DNA of 64,000 bases from Bacteroides gallinarum DSM 18171 = JCM 13658 (lineage in GTDB: Bacteria; Bacteroidota; Bacteroidia; Bacteroidales; Bacteroidaceae). The stretch is taken from assembly GCF_000374365.1 (NCBI RefSeq), contig NZ_KB894132.1, forward strand, positions 1-64,000. The letters are read 5' to 3'. The translations under genes and the position numbers were made by a program. The notes under the pieces are model-generated. The model worked only from the letters and a program-made list of their open reading frames with translations. It was not told the DNA's origin and made no database searches. Below are positions 33,547-42,082 of this stretch, in pieces. Numbering within the stretch: position 1 is the stretch's first letter; each line of letters starts with the position of its first letter.

Positions 33547-33985
33547 TAATTTTTTTCCTTATTGCATTTAAGGCTATACTTTGGTCATGACTTACCGTCA
33601 TCCCAATACCACTACTTTTTATAACGGCTACACTTTGATTAGTGTTATAATCGTAAAAAGTTACTGTTATATATGTATGTCCTCCATCCCACTTTTCAGA
33701 TGTGACGTGGATATTAGGTGAAAGAATACTATCCGAACATTCAAGAATTTTTAATGTGTTAGAGGGCGATAAAACTGTTAGATTGGTTTCTGCTATCTGA
33801 TTTTGAACAGACATAACAACATCATCCAATTCTCTATCTCCAGATGTTTCTTTCCCGAAAATGACATACTTGTATTTACTAATGTTTGCATTATTAGATA
33901 GAACAATCTTTCCTGAAGCACAAGATGTCATTAGTGCTATCATAGCGGCTATAGATATAATATAAATTATAAACTTTTGCTTCAT
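33530..33985 (-). CDS. small lipoprotein, first gene of the cargo block
   Basis: 151 residues. A lipoprotein signal (about 1-22; lipobox LMTSC) places it at the envelope. The mature part is beta-rich: SKYKYVIFGKETSGDRELDD, then TYITVTFYDYNTNQSVAVIK and a C-terminal helix (ALNAIRKKINELFK), somewhat like DUF4136-type lipoproteins. Overlap with the following gene and equal composition mean that 33985-31314 is likely one transcript. No function is known. Confidence 0.62.
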   Translation of the reverse strand: MKQKFIIYIISIAAMIALMTSCASGKIVLSNNANISKYKYVIFGKETSGDRELDDVVMSVQNQIAETNLTVLSPSNTLKILECSDSILSPNIHVTSEKWDGGHTYITVTFYDYNTNQSVAVIKSSGIGMTVSHDQSIALNAIRKKINELFK

Positions 33986-33993
33986 TTCCTGTT

Positions 33994-34280
33994 ATACCAA
34001 TGGCTCTTTTAGTTCCAATTGAACCGTTATTTACGCAGAAGCGTGGAACTGCAAATGCCACGTTCTGAATTGGAGGTCGTAGGAAACCTGTACACACGAA
34101 TGTAGTAATAGCAGCCCACGCTATAGCGTGAGAACCACTATGCCACCCTTGTGTGTAATTGTGAAATTTCCTACGTTTCCAATTCACAAGATAAGCATAA
34201 CGCTTCTTAATTTCTATGTCTCGGATGGGGTTTCCCCAATCCAAATACAAAGGTAATGAAATTCCCATAAAAGCTCTCAT
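33994..34280. other. strongly structured region at the cargo boundary
   Basis: The arms 34066-34086 and 34167-34186 pair almost perfectly (TGAATTGGA with TCCAATTCA, CGTAGGAAA with TTTCCTACG). Inside them ACACACGAA pairs with TTGTGTGT, and near the tip stands the perfect palindrome CACGCTATAGCGTG (34117-34130). A separate hairpin (CGTGG/CCACG) lies at 34042-34062. The whole would fold into a rod of about 120 nt. A minus-strand open frame (33894-34280) crosses it but overlaps the lipoprotein gene and shows no familiar domain. A structured RNA, a recombination site or a gene with odd structure are all possible. Confidence 0.5.
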
Positions 34281-34424
34281 TTATAGATAAAAAACAGCGT
34301 TTCAAGATTTATTTTCCCTCTTTTTGTATCTCTATTGGCTCTCCAAGTGTTTAAGAATCTGTTTTTCAGCGGTAAAATGCAATTCATTGACAAGTCCTTT
34401 GCGGTTTTACCCCTGCTCCGACTA

Positions 34425-34493
34425 ATGTGTGCAAAAAGATAAAAATATCTGCTAATTGTTAAGTTTTTGTTAAATCTTTATCTTCGCACACAT
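34425..34493. repeat. inverted repeat near the right end of the nested element
   Basis: ATGTGTGC-aaa-AAGATAAA (34425-34443) pairs with TTTATCTT-c-GCACACAT (34477-34493). The spacer contains AAGTTTTTGTTAAATC. It lies 125 nt before the right attachment repeat, where integrase or accessory-protein binding sites are expected. Nothing else was recognised in 34281-34617. Confidence 0.5.
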
Positions 34494-34617
34494 ATTCTTC
34501 CTCCAAGTTCACTTCCTCAAAAGACAGCTTTTTTACCTCATTTCTCAAAGAGTAGATTTTTGTACCTTTATTTTCCTATATACCTGATAATCAATAACAA
34601 ATACTCTCTCATATGTA

Positions 34618-34626
34618 TTCCACATG
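34618..34626. repeat. right attachment repeat of the nested element (TTCCACATG)
   Basis: Identical to 25683-25691. Its final ATG is both codon 456 of the undisturbed traG and the first ATG of the remaining C-terminal reading frame. Confidence 0.9.
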
Positions 34627-35817
34627 AACAGCGTTGTACGTCAGATGTGGGAACAGAATACTGATGTGGTTCTGGTTGATACAGGTAATTCATACGAGGG
34701 ACTTTGCGAGTATGTAGGTGGCAAGTATATCAGCTATACCGAGGAGCATCCTATCACGATGAACCCTTTTGCTATCAAACATGAAGAGCTGAACATCGAG
34801 AAAATCGGTTTCTTGAAGAATCTGATTATGCTTATATGGAAAGGCACTCAGGGAGTAGTTACCAAGACGGAAGACCGGCTTATTGAGCAAGTCATCAAAG
34901 AATACTTTGACGAGTATTTTGTGAACCGTCGTATTGAGAATCTCTCGTTCAACACCTTCTACGAGTACAGTATTGTCCGCATACCGCAAATCATTGAAGA
35001 AAATAAACTTTCGGGAATTGACTTGGCGGCCTACAACTATCTGTTGAAGGACTTCTACAAGGGTGGAGGCCATGAAGTGACGCTGAATGAGAACCTGGAC
35101 ACCAAACTGTTTGATGAGACCTTCATCGTATTTGAAATTGACTCTATCAAGGATGACCCTCTTCTATTCCCTCTTGTTACGCTTATCATCATGGATGTAT
35201 TCATCCAGAAGATGAGAATCAAGAAGAACCGTAAGGTACTGGTTATCGAAGAGGCATGGAAGGCTATCGCCTCTCCCATGATGGCCGAATATATCAAGTA
35301 TCTATACAAGACAGCCCGTAAGTTCTGGGCTTCTGTCGGTGTGGTAACGCAGGAAATACAAGATATTGTAGGAAGTCCTATTGTCAAGGAAGCTATCATC
35401 AATAACTCAGACGTGGTAATGCTGCTCGACCAGAGCAAATTCCGTGAGCGATTTGATGAGATTAAAACCACGCTCGGTTTGACGGATGTTGATTGTAAGA
35501 AAATTTTCACTATCAATCGTCTGGAAAATAAGGAAGGGCGAAGTTTCTTCCGTGAGGTCTTTATCCGACGTGGAAGTGTCGGGGCCGTATTTGGAGTTGA
35601 AGAGCCACGTGAATGCTACATGACTTACACTACAGAGCGAGCTGAAAAGGAAGCCTTGAAACTCTATAAAAGAGAGTTAAAGTGTGACCATCAGCATGCC
35701 ATAGAAGCCTATTGCCGGGATTGGAGTCTTTCAGGAATAACCAAGTCTTTGGCCTTTGCACAAAAGGTGAACCAGGCTCAACATGTTCTTAATCTCAAAA
35801 CAAAAACAGAAATGTAA
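34624..35817 (+). pseudogene. traG: TraG (VirB4-type ATPase), C-terminal part
   Basis: 397 residues that begin at codon 456 of the original gene (MNSVVRQMWEQNTDVVLVDT). The Walker B region VLVIEEAWKAI, the GVVTQEIQDI motif and the C-terminal helical part (TYTTERAEKEALKLYKREL) are all present, but no Walker A. Together with 24324-25691 it would give an 852-residue protein, a normal TraG length. The ATG at the junction might allow expression of the fragment from a promoter in the element, though it could not hydrolyse ATP alone. The traG stop is followed 9 nt later by the next tra gene. Confidence 0.92.
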
Positions 35818-35826
35818 GATTTGAAA

Positions 35827-38385
35827 ATGAAACGCTATCTGATAATACAACTTCTATTTCTCTGTGCTATAGTGCCTGCTATGGCACAGTATTACAGTGT
35901 AAATTATGATACTCGCACTGTAGCGGAAATGTCGGCGGCTTTCGGTACAGAAGCTGCTACAGAGGCGTATTATGCTCAACAGATAGCCAAGATCAGGGAA
36001 CATTATCAGGCAGCGGAAGTGGCTGCTGCAGGAATCTTCAGTTCCAAGTTCCTCGATCGCAGAGCTCTCACAAATCTGGGACTTTGGACCAGTGCAACAG
36101 AGAACTACTATTACCGCCGTATATACAGCATGGTGTCTGCCAAAATTATGCCCAAAATATGGACTGTTGCCGGCATGATGCTTAAAAGTTCTCATAACGC
36201 CCTCTATTGGGGTAGCTATCTCTATAAGATCTGTGATGAGGTAAAGACTTTGTGTTATCAGTTTGAGTCTATTGTTACCAATAGTACTTTGTCATTCAAG
36301 GACATCGTATTTCTTGAAATCAACCAGGAACTTGCAGCAATTCTGAAATTGTCAGAACTGGGCAATGTGGATTGGAATGTTCTGCTTGAAAGCTTCTCAA
36401 ATATTGGTACAAACTTCACAAAGGAAAACCTAAAGCAAGACATAGACAACTTCTATGCGATGGGCGTTAGCCTTGCTTCGGCTGGAGCTGGCAATGCTGT
36501 CAGTTCCATTCTTGGGAACAGTTCCTTTAACGGAACCATTATGGACAAGACAAGCAGTGTCATTGAGATAGCCGAGAATGTGTACGACTTATACGGCAAT
36601 CTTTCCAAGAATGCCGGAAATACCTTGTTGCAGTTTATCGGTGGAGAGGAAGGCATCGCCAATCTCTTCTCTTTGTCGAATTACAACACAACGGCATGGA
36701 TTACAGACTATGCCAATGAAGCATTCGGCCAGTACTACACACAAAGGTGGTACATCTACCGTGTGGATGCTGGTTCTATCAAACTTTGTGACTATTATCC
36801 TCCTGAAGACAACAACTCAATTATCAACGGTGACCACTGGTACAGAATCAGCACTACAGATGAAAACTTTTATCCATCCTCCGCACAGCGTGAAGCTGCA
36901 CTCCAGAACTCCGAGAATCATGCAGGATACAGTCGTTCACAGATAGCCAATCTGAATAAAGCCAATGATGGCTATACCTATAGCATCTCATATTATATGC
37001 TCGCATACAAGATTAATTCTTCAAAGAATGGATTGTATGCAAAAGCATACGCTTACGAGATTCATGCTACCAAAAGCTGGAATCGTAAGGAAGTAGCCTA
37101 TGAAGACATATTTGATTCATACACTATGGACCTGAATACCTTTAAGGCCGGTATGAACGCACGTCTGTCTGAACTAAACGATAATGAAGAGGGCTATACC
37201 TATTATCTGGGAAGTGACCCAAAGAAATACTACCAAACTACCAATGCCCAGAAGATCTCAGGATGTGAGACAGCAACCATCAGCGTCACTTGTCATGACG
37301 GTGCCAAATTAGGAGAAGGCTCAACACAATACAAATGTTCCGATTGTGGAAGCAGTGTAAACAACCATACCAAGCAATGTTCTATGGCAACAAGTGTTTC
37401 CGAAGGAAGTATCAATACATCTGAAATAGACTCCAAGATAACGGAATTGAAAGGAAATATTGTCTCAGTACTATCAGAAATAACAGCACTGGAGACAGAG
37501 AACGCTGAGCTCCTGAAAAAAATCCAGTCAGCAAGCGTCGAGGATGCTGCAATATACAGGCAGACCTACAATGCAAACAAAGATAAAATATCAAGCCTAA
37601 AAACTGAAATGAGTTCATATGAGACAGAACTGGATCAGTATGAACAGGCAAAGCAGGAAGCTATCGACGGTGAGAATGCTGCCACGGATGATTACTACCG
37701 TATCCCGGCTATCATGCAGGATTGCAAAACAGCCTATAACCTGTCGTGGAACGGTTCGGGTGCATGGGAAGGCAATACATTCGTTCGTACTGCCTCCATG
37801 CCCAACATCAACGGTACCATAACCTTTAAGGCAACCATTTCCATAGCCAGGAAACCAAAATATTTCCTTTGGATTAAGATACACCGTGCTATCGTACAGA
37901 TTTCATGGACGCTTACTACTGAGTACAGTGACACACAGATTGTTGAAGTAGTCAATCTCGATCCGTCCAAATCGGATGCGGAAAAAGCCAACGAGGTCAA
38001 TTCAAAATTATCAGAAGTGGCCAGAGAATTTCCGGATTGCACTCCTTCTGTGGAATATGCCAAAAGCAGTCCTATTGAAACAGATGATACTGGTGATACC
38101 TATCATCTGCTCTGGTCAAGCGACAGACTTGAAATAGCCCGTCAGATTGACACGAGACTCACCAATATCTATGCCGGCCTTGTATCATTGGAAAAGATGA
38201 TGCACTACAAACATTCCATCATAGATATGTTGAAAAGCGTAGTCCCGTATATCAACGATGACAGTGGCAGAAGATTGACCCTCATTGAACAATGTAGAAA
38301 ACGGTGGTTGCGTCAGGCAGCCTCCAGTGCTCACTCAGATACATACAATGGTAAATACGATGAAGATGAAAACGACCAGGAATAA
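35827..38385 (+). CDS. large exported protein of the transfer operon, function unknown
   Basis: 852 residues from the ATG at 35827. A signal peptide (about 1-20, LLFLCAIVPAMAQY) predicts periplasmic location. The first 300 residues are helical with long hydrophobic stretches (FYAMGVSLASAGAGNAVSSI). Residues about 480-530 hold a zinc-ribbon-like set (TCHDGAKLGEG, then KCSDCGSSVNN and KQC). A coiled coil follows at about 540-615 (ITELKGNIVSVLSEITALET). The C-terminal 200 residues are mixed. It sits between traG and the TraI-like gene where small Tra proteins are usual, so it may be a pore-associated part special to this ICE type. Confidence 0.65.
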   Translation: MKRYLIIQLLFLCAIVPAMAQYYSVNYDTRTVAEMSAAFGTEAATEAYYAQQIAKIREHYQAAEVAAAGIFSSKFLDRRALTNLGLWTSATENYYYRRIYSMVSAKIMPKIWTVAGMMLKSSHNALYWGSYLYKICDEVKTLCYQFESIVTNSTLSFKDIVFLEINQELAAILKLSELGNVDWNVLLESFSNIGTNFTKENLKQDIDNFYAMGVSLASAGAGNAVSSILGNSSFNGTIMDKTSSVIEIAENVYDLYGNLSKNAGNTLLQFIGGEEGIANLFSLSNYNTTAWITDYANEAFGQYYTQRWYIYRVDAGSIKLCDYYPPEDNNSIINGDHWYRISTTDENFYPSSAQREAALQNSENHAGYSRSQIANLNKANDGYTYSISYYMLAYKINSSKNGLYAKAYAYEIHATKSWNRKEVAYEDIFDSYTMDLNTFKAGMNARLSELNDNEEGYTYYLGSDPKKYYQTTNAQKISGCETATISVTCHDGAKLGEGSTQYKCSDCGSSVNNHTKQCSMATSVSEGSINTSEIDSKITELKGNIVSVLSEITALETENAELLKKIQSASVEDAAIYRQTYNANKDKISSLKTEMSSYETELDQYEQAKQEAIDGENAATDDYYRIPAIMQDCKTAYNLSWNGSGAWEGNTFVRTASMPNINGTITFKATISIARKPKYFLWIKIHRAIVQISWTLTTEYSDTQIVEVVNLDPSKSDAEKANEVNSKLSEVAREFPDCTPSVEYAKSSPIETDDTGDTYHLLWSSDRLEIARQIDTRLTNIYAGLVSLEKMMHYKHSIIDMLKSVVPYINDDSGRRLTLIEQCRKRWLRQAASSAHSDTYNGKYDEDENDQE

Positions 38386-39103
38386 CATATTGCCGATTAT
38401 TGTATGCCTTTTGGTATTGTTCCCGTTCACAGCCAAGGCTCAATATGGTTTTGATGTAGCTTCCATAGAAGCTTATATCAACGACCATAAACAACAACGA
38501 AGTCTGCTGCTTGTTCGATCCACACTGGAGGCAAGCAACAAACTTCTGCATGAGTACAGCAGTGATGCCAATATCGGTTTCAAGGACATCAATAAAGAGC
38601 TTGACAGATACACCCGTGCGTTTGATATTATTGATATTATGTATCAGTCTCTTAGGACCAGTCTCAATATCTATAACACCTATGAGAACATCAGTGATCG
38701 TGTGGGTGATTATAAAGACATGCTTGAAGACTTCAGGAGGAAGTGTCTGGACAGAGGAAACATTGTAAGCACGGATACCTTGATAATTACAGTCAATGTC
38801 GGGGCCTTGGCAAAGATTGCCGAAGAAGGAGACAATTTATATCGTTCGGTCAGTGATTTAATCCTGTATGCAACCGGTGCGGCAGCCTGTTCTACATCGG
38901 ATCTCTATCTCATTCTAATAAACATAAACAACTCACTCGACAATATCAGAACGCATCTGAACAGGGCATACTTTGAAACCTGGAGATACATTCAGGTACG
39001 CATTGGATATTGGAAAAGACAGGTTTATCGTGCAAAGACCAAGGAAGAGATTATTAACGATGCTTTTGGCCGGTGGAAAGTTGCGGGCTATTTAGGCTAT
39101 TAA
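38360..39103 (+). CDS. TraI-like (DUF4141) conjugation protein
   Basis: 247 residues from the ATG at 38360, which overlaps the preceding gene by 26 bp. A signal peptide (ILPIIVCLLVLFPFTAKAQ) is followed by a wholly helical periplasmic domain (STLEASNKLLHEYSSDANIG, NIYNTYENISDRVGDYKDML), with a basic tail (RVGYWKR-like). This resembles the DUF4141/VirB5-like proteins before TraJ in Bacteroides operons. It is a probable minor pilus or pore component. Confidence 0.65.
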   Translation: MKMKTTRNNILPIIVCLLVLFPFTAKAQYGFDVASIEAYINDHKQQRSLLLVRSTLEASNKLLHEYSSDANIGFKDINKELDRYTRAFDIIDIMYQSLRTSLNIYNTYENISDRVGDYKDMLEDFRRKCLDRGNIVSTDTLIITVNVGALAKIAEEGDNLYRSVSDLILYATGAAACSTSDLYLILININNSLDNIRTHLNRAYFETWRYIQVRIGYWKRQVYRAKTKEEIINDAFGRWKVAGYLGY

Positions 39104-39127
39104 ATAACAATTTAAAACTCAACAGAT

Positions 39128-39859
39128 ATGGTACATTCTATCAGTTATCGAACAACATTGTGTTTATGTGCAATGCTGCTTTGTTTCAAAGCAGTTGCCC
39201 AGTCTTATGTGACATACAATCACGATGCAACAAAAATGAATCAGATTACAGTTCAGGAAATAGGTGTTGGCGGACTAACTCCTGCTTTCTACTACACCCT
39301 CTTTCATAACAGCTACCAGAAATCGGCAGCGAGTAAAAACAAACTGAGCTTTAGAACACTGGCTGGTGTAGAATCATACCAACAGATTGATTTAGCTGAC
39401 AGCATTCAAGCGTCACTGACTCAGCGGGCAGAAATTGAAGCTCTCAATATTGCCGATAGACAGATTGATATTGCCTGGCTTGCAGAAGGCAGCAAAGTGA
39501 ATAACAAGCTATCAGACTTTGAAAAGAATATCAACCGCATCATCAGTTCTGGAGGTACGGTAAATGATAAAACGCGATGGAACGAATACTACAATATGTT
39601 CAGGACAGTCATTAAAGAAACCCAGGACGCTTATATGCCAAACGCCCAAAGGAAAAGACAATACCTTGCGATATATGCTGATATAGAGCATCAGAATGAA
39701 ATTCTCATAGCGTATCTGATCCAGTTAAGCAACAGGAACAAGACAGCTTCCTTGTTGGCCGCCCGCTTGAACAGACGAACTGATGTTGCTTCTCATGCAA
39801 CCGAAGCATTTAGCCGTTGGCGAGAAGCCGGGCAACTAAATTCAGAAGGGCACAATTAA
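39128..39859 (+). CDS. exported helical conjugation protein (DUF5045-like)
   Basis: 243 residues. Signal peptide about 9-25 (TLCLCAMLLCFKAVAQS), then a helical domain (ADSIQASLTQRAEIEALNIA, NRIISSGGTVNDKTRWNEYY, EHQNEILIAYLIQLSNRNKT). Placement before TraJ and the overall layout match DUF5045-type proteins of Bacteroides ICEs; the label is from memory. It is a probable periplasmic partner of the transfer pore. Confidence 0.6.
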   Translation: MVHSISYRTTLCLCAMLLCFKAVAQSYVTYNHDATKMNQITVQEIGVGGLTPAFYYTLFHNSYQKSAASKNKLSFRTLAGVESYQQIDLADSIQASLTQRAEIEALNIADRQIDIAWLAEGSKVNNKLSDFEKNINRIISSGGTVNDKTRWNEYYNMFRTVIKETQDAYMPNAQRKRQYLAIYADIEHQNEILIAYLIQLSNRNKTASLLAARLNRRTDVASHATEAFSRWREAGQLNSEGHN

Positions 39860-39892
39860 CAGAGAATTATAACATAAAAGGAAACTAAAATC

Positions 39893-41023
39893 ATGGCAGA
39901 TTCAAATATACTCTCAGATTTCGGTATCAATATTCTTGAAGAAGAGATTGATGACGTGATTTTCCAGACGAACGAGTTCCTTACAGATGCCACATTCACA
40001 GGTTCACAAGGACCGTTCTGGTGGATTCTCCAAATGTGCATGGCTCTCGCTGCTCTGTTCTCTATTGTAGTGGCAAGAAATATAGCTTATAAGATGATGG
40101 TGAAGCACGAGCCTCTGGACGTGATGAAACTGTTCCGGCCATTGGCAATATCCGTTATTCTGTGTTGGTGGTATCCACCTGCAGATACGGGAATAACCAA
40201 CAGTGGAAGTAGCTGGTGTTTCCTTGACTTTCTTTCTTACATTCCTAACTGTATCGGTTCATATACTCATGACCTTTATCAGGCAGAATCCTTACAGATA
40301 GAAGATAAGTTTGAGGAAGTCCAGGAACTCATTTATGTCAGGGACACTCTCTATACATCCTTGCAAGCTCAGGCTGACGTAGCACATTCAGGAACGTCCG
40401 ATCCAAATCTTATTGAGTCCACGATGGAACAGACCGGTGTTGAAGAAGTGACTAACATGGAAAAGGACGCATCCAGACTATGGTTCACCTCACTCACAGC
40501 AGGTGCAGTGGTCGGACTAGATAAAATCATTATGCTCATCGCTCTGATAGTTTATCGCATCGGTTGGTGGGCAACCATCTACTGCCAGCAAATCCTGTTG
40601 GGAATGCTGACCATCTTCGGACCGATACAGTGGGCATTCAGTCTTCTGCCCAAATGGGAAGGCGCCTGGGCAAAGTGGCTCATACGTTATCTGACCGTAC
40701 ACTTCTACGGAGCTATGCTGTACTTCGTTGGATTTTATGTTCTACTCCTATTTGATATTGTCCTGTGCATACAGGTGGAGAATCTGACTGCCATTACCGA
40801 AAGTGAACAGACTATGGCGGCCTATCTGCAGAACTCGTTCTTCTCAGCCGGTTATCTCATGGCCGCAAGTATTGTGGCACTGAAATGTCTCAACCTTGTA
40901 CCTGATTTGGCCGCATGGATGATACCGGAAGGTGATACAGCATTCTCAACTCGAAACTTTGGTGAAGGAGTCGCACAGCAAGCCAAAGTATCAACCCAAG
41001 GCATGATTAGCAAAGTAATGTAA
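39893..41023 (+). CDS. traJ: conjugative transfer protein TraJ (VirB6-like)
   Basis: 376 residues, polytopic. The N-terminus is soluble (ILEEEIDDVIFQTNEFLTDA), followed by about six hydrophobic segments (WILQMCMALAALFSIVVARN, KIIMLIALIVYRIGWWATIY, YGAMLYFVGFYVLLLFDIVL and others). An internal loop near residues 110-200 is polar. WAFSLLPKWEGAWAKWLIRY is typical of TraJ. It forms the inner-membrane core of the channel. Confidence 0.88.
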   Translation: MADSNILSDFGINILEEEIDDVIFQTNEFLTDATFTGSQGPFWWILQMCMALAALFSIVVARNIAYKMMVKHEPLDVMKLFRPLAISVILCWWYPPADTGITNSGSSWCFLDFLSYIPNCIGSYTHDLYQAESLQIEDKFEEVQELIYVRDTLYTSLQAQADVAHSGTSDPNLIESTMEQTGVEEVTNMEKDASRLWFTSLTAGAVVGLDKIIMLIALIVYRIGWWATIYCQQILLGMLTIFGPIQWAFSLLPKWEGAWAKWLIRYLTVHFYGAMLYFVGFYVLLLFDIVLCIQVENLTAITESEQTMAAYLQNSFFSAGYLMAASIVALKCLNLVPDLAAWMIPEGDTAFSTRNFGEGVAQQAKVSTQGMISKVM

Positions 41024-41046
41024 GCAATAAATCAATATGGAATATT

Positions 41047-41661
41047 ATGGTAATTAAGAATCTTGAAAACAAAATCAAACTGGTGCTGATTATATGTTCC
41101 CTTTTCCTTGCAGGCTGCATCATCATCTGCATATCCAGCATTTGGACAGCCAGGACAATGGTCTCGGATGCCCATAAGAAAGTCTATGTTTTGGACGGCA
41201 ATGTGCCTATCCTTGTTCATCGGAGCACAATGGACGAAACGCTTGACGTAGAAGCTAAGTCTCACATCGAGATGTTCCACCATCTGTTTTTCACCCTGGC
41301 TCCAGACGACAAATATATCAAGTACACAATGGACAAAGCCATGTATTTAGTGGACGAAACGGGTCTTGCCCAGTATAATACATTGAAGGAAAAAGGATTC
41401 TACTCGAATATTATGGGTACGAGTGCTGTGTTCAGCATATTCTGCGACAGTATAAAATTCGATAAGGAAAAGATGGAGTTCATGTATTATGGCAAACAGC
41501 GTATTGAACGACGGACAAGCATTCTTACCAGAGAACTGGTCACTGCAGGTCAACTGAAACGTGTACCAAGAACTGACAATAACCCTCACGGATTGCTTAT
41601 CACAAACTGGAGGACACTTATGAATAAGGATATTGAACAAAAGAACAAAATGAACTACTAA
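41047..41661 (+). CDS. traK: conjugative transfer protein TraK (VirB8-like)
   Basis: 204 residues. One N-terminal transmembrane helix (LVLIICSLFLAGCIIICISS) and a periplasmic VirB8-type domain (EAKSHIEMFHHLFFTLAPDD, GTSAVFSIFCDSIKFDKEKM, ending GLLITNWRTL). It bridges inner and outer parts of the pore. Its stop is 1 nt before the next gene. Confidence 0.88.
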   Translation: MVIKNLENKIKLVLIICSLFLAGCIIICISSIWTARTMVSDAHKKVYVLDGNVPILVHRSTMDETLDVEAKSHIEMFHHLFFTLAPDDKYIKYTMDKAMYLVDETGLAQYNTLKEKGFYSNIMGTSAVFSIFCDSIKFDKEKMEFMYYGKQRIERRTSILTRELVTAGQLKRVPRTDNNPHGLLITNWRTLMNKDIEQKNKMNY

Positions 41662-41662
41662 T

Positions 41663-42082
41663 ATGGGATGGAAAAAATTATTTGTCGGAGAGAAGATGCC
41701 AGATAAGAATGATCCGAAATATAAGCAAAGATACGAAAGTGAAGTCAATGCCGGTCGCAAGTTCGCACGTATGATGAAACTTGATGTGCTTGCCGGAATG
41801 GTTCAGAACTTTGCCAACAACCACAGGAAACTGTTTCTTGTCATTGTTTTCGGACTTATCATACTCTGTCTATGTCTGAATATCTACAGAATGGCATTTG
41901 TGTTTAACAGGCAGCAATCCGTCCAAAGTGCCACAGAAAGGCAGGAGTTGATATGGCGTAAACATTATAACAAGGGCAATGAAACATCCAACCGTGTTCA
42001 CGAAGTACCTTCTACCGCCTATGACGAATCTAATAATAACAACGTAAACATAAAGAACGATGGACGCACTGAAGAAAATTAA
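41663..42082 (+). CDS. conjugative transfer protein TraL-like (DUF3989)
   Basis: 139 residues with a soluble basic N-terminus, one transmembrane helix (LFLVIVFGLIILCLCLNIYR) and a short polar tail. It lies between traK and traM with small overlaps (23 bp with traM), the place of TraL in Bacteroides operons. The TraL label is from order and layout. Confidence 0.65.
   Translation: MGWKKLFVGEKMPDKNDPKYKQRYESEVNAGRKFARMMKLDVLAGMVQNFANNHRKLFLVIVFGLIILCLCLNIYRMAFVFNRQQSVQSATERQELIWRKHYNKGNETSNRVHEVPSTAYDESNNNNVNIKNDGRTEEN

Larger units (their letters stand above)
25683..34626. mobile_element. nested mobilizable element (8,935 bp plus one 9-bp repeat) inside traG
   Basis: The borders are read from the interrupted traG frame and the 9-bp repeat. 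Content in order: HTH protein and integrase, an excisionase-like HTH protein, two hypothetical proteins, a hairpin-rich array, a MobV relaxase (all plus strand, near 50% GC), then a low-GC cargo block of four minus-strand genes and a structured right end. There are no conjugation pore genes, so it needs another element's transfer machinery. The integrase-HTH pair is a smaller relative of the outer ICE's. I do not recognise it as a named transposon such as Tn4555 or NBU1. Confidence 0.88.

Noticed and set aside
33894-34280. 128-residue minus-strand gene
   Set aside because: It overlaps the lipoprotein gene by about 90 nt and crosses the strongest secondary structure of the region. It is treated as a structured non-coding region, although a gene cannot be fully excluded.
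33994-34280. Retron (structured non-coding RNA)
   Set aside because: No reverse transcriptase gene lies near the structured region.
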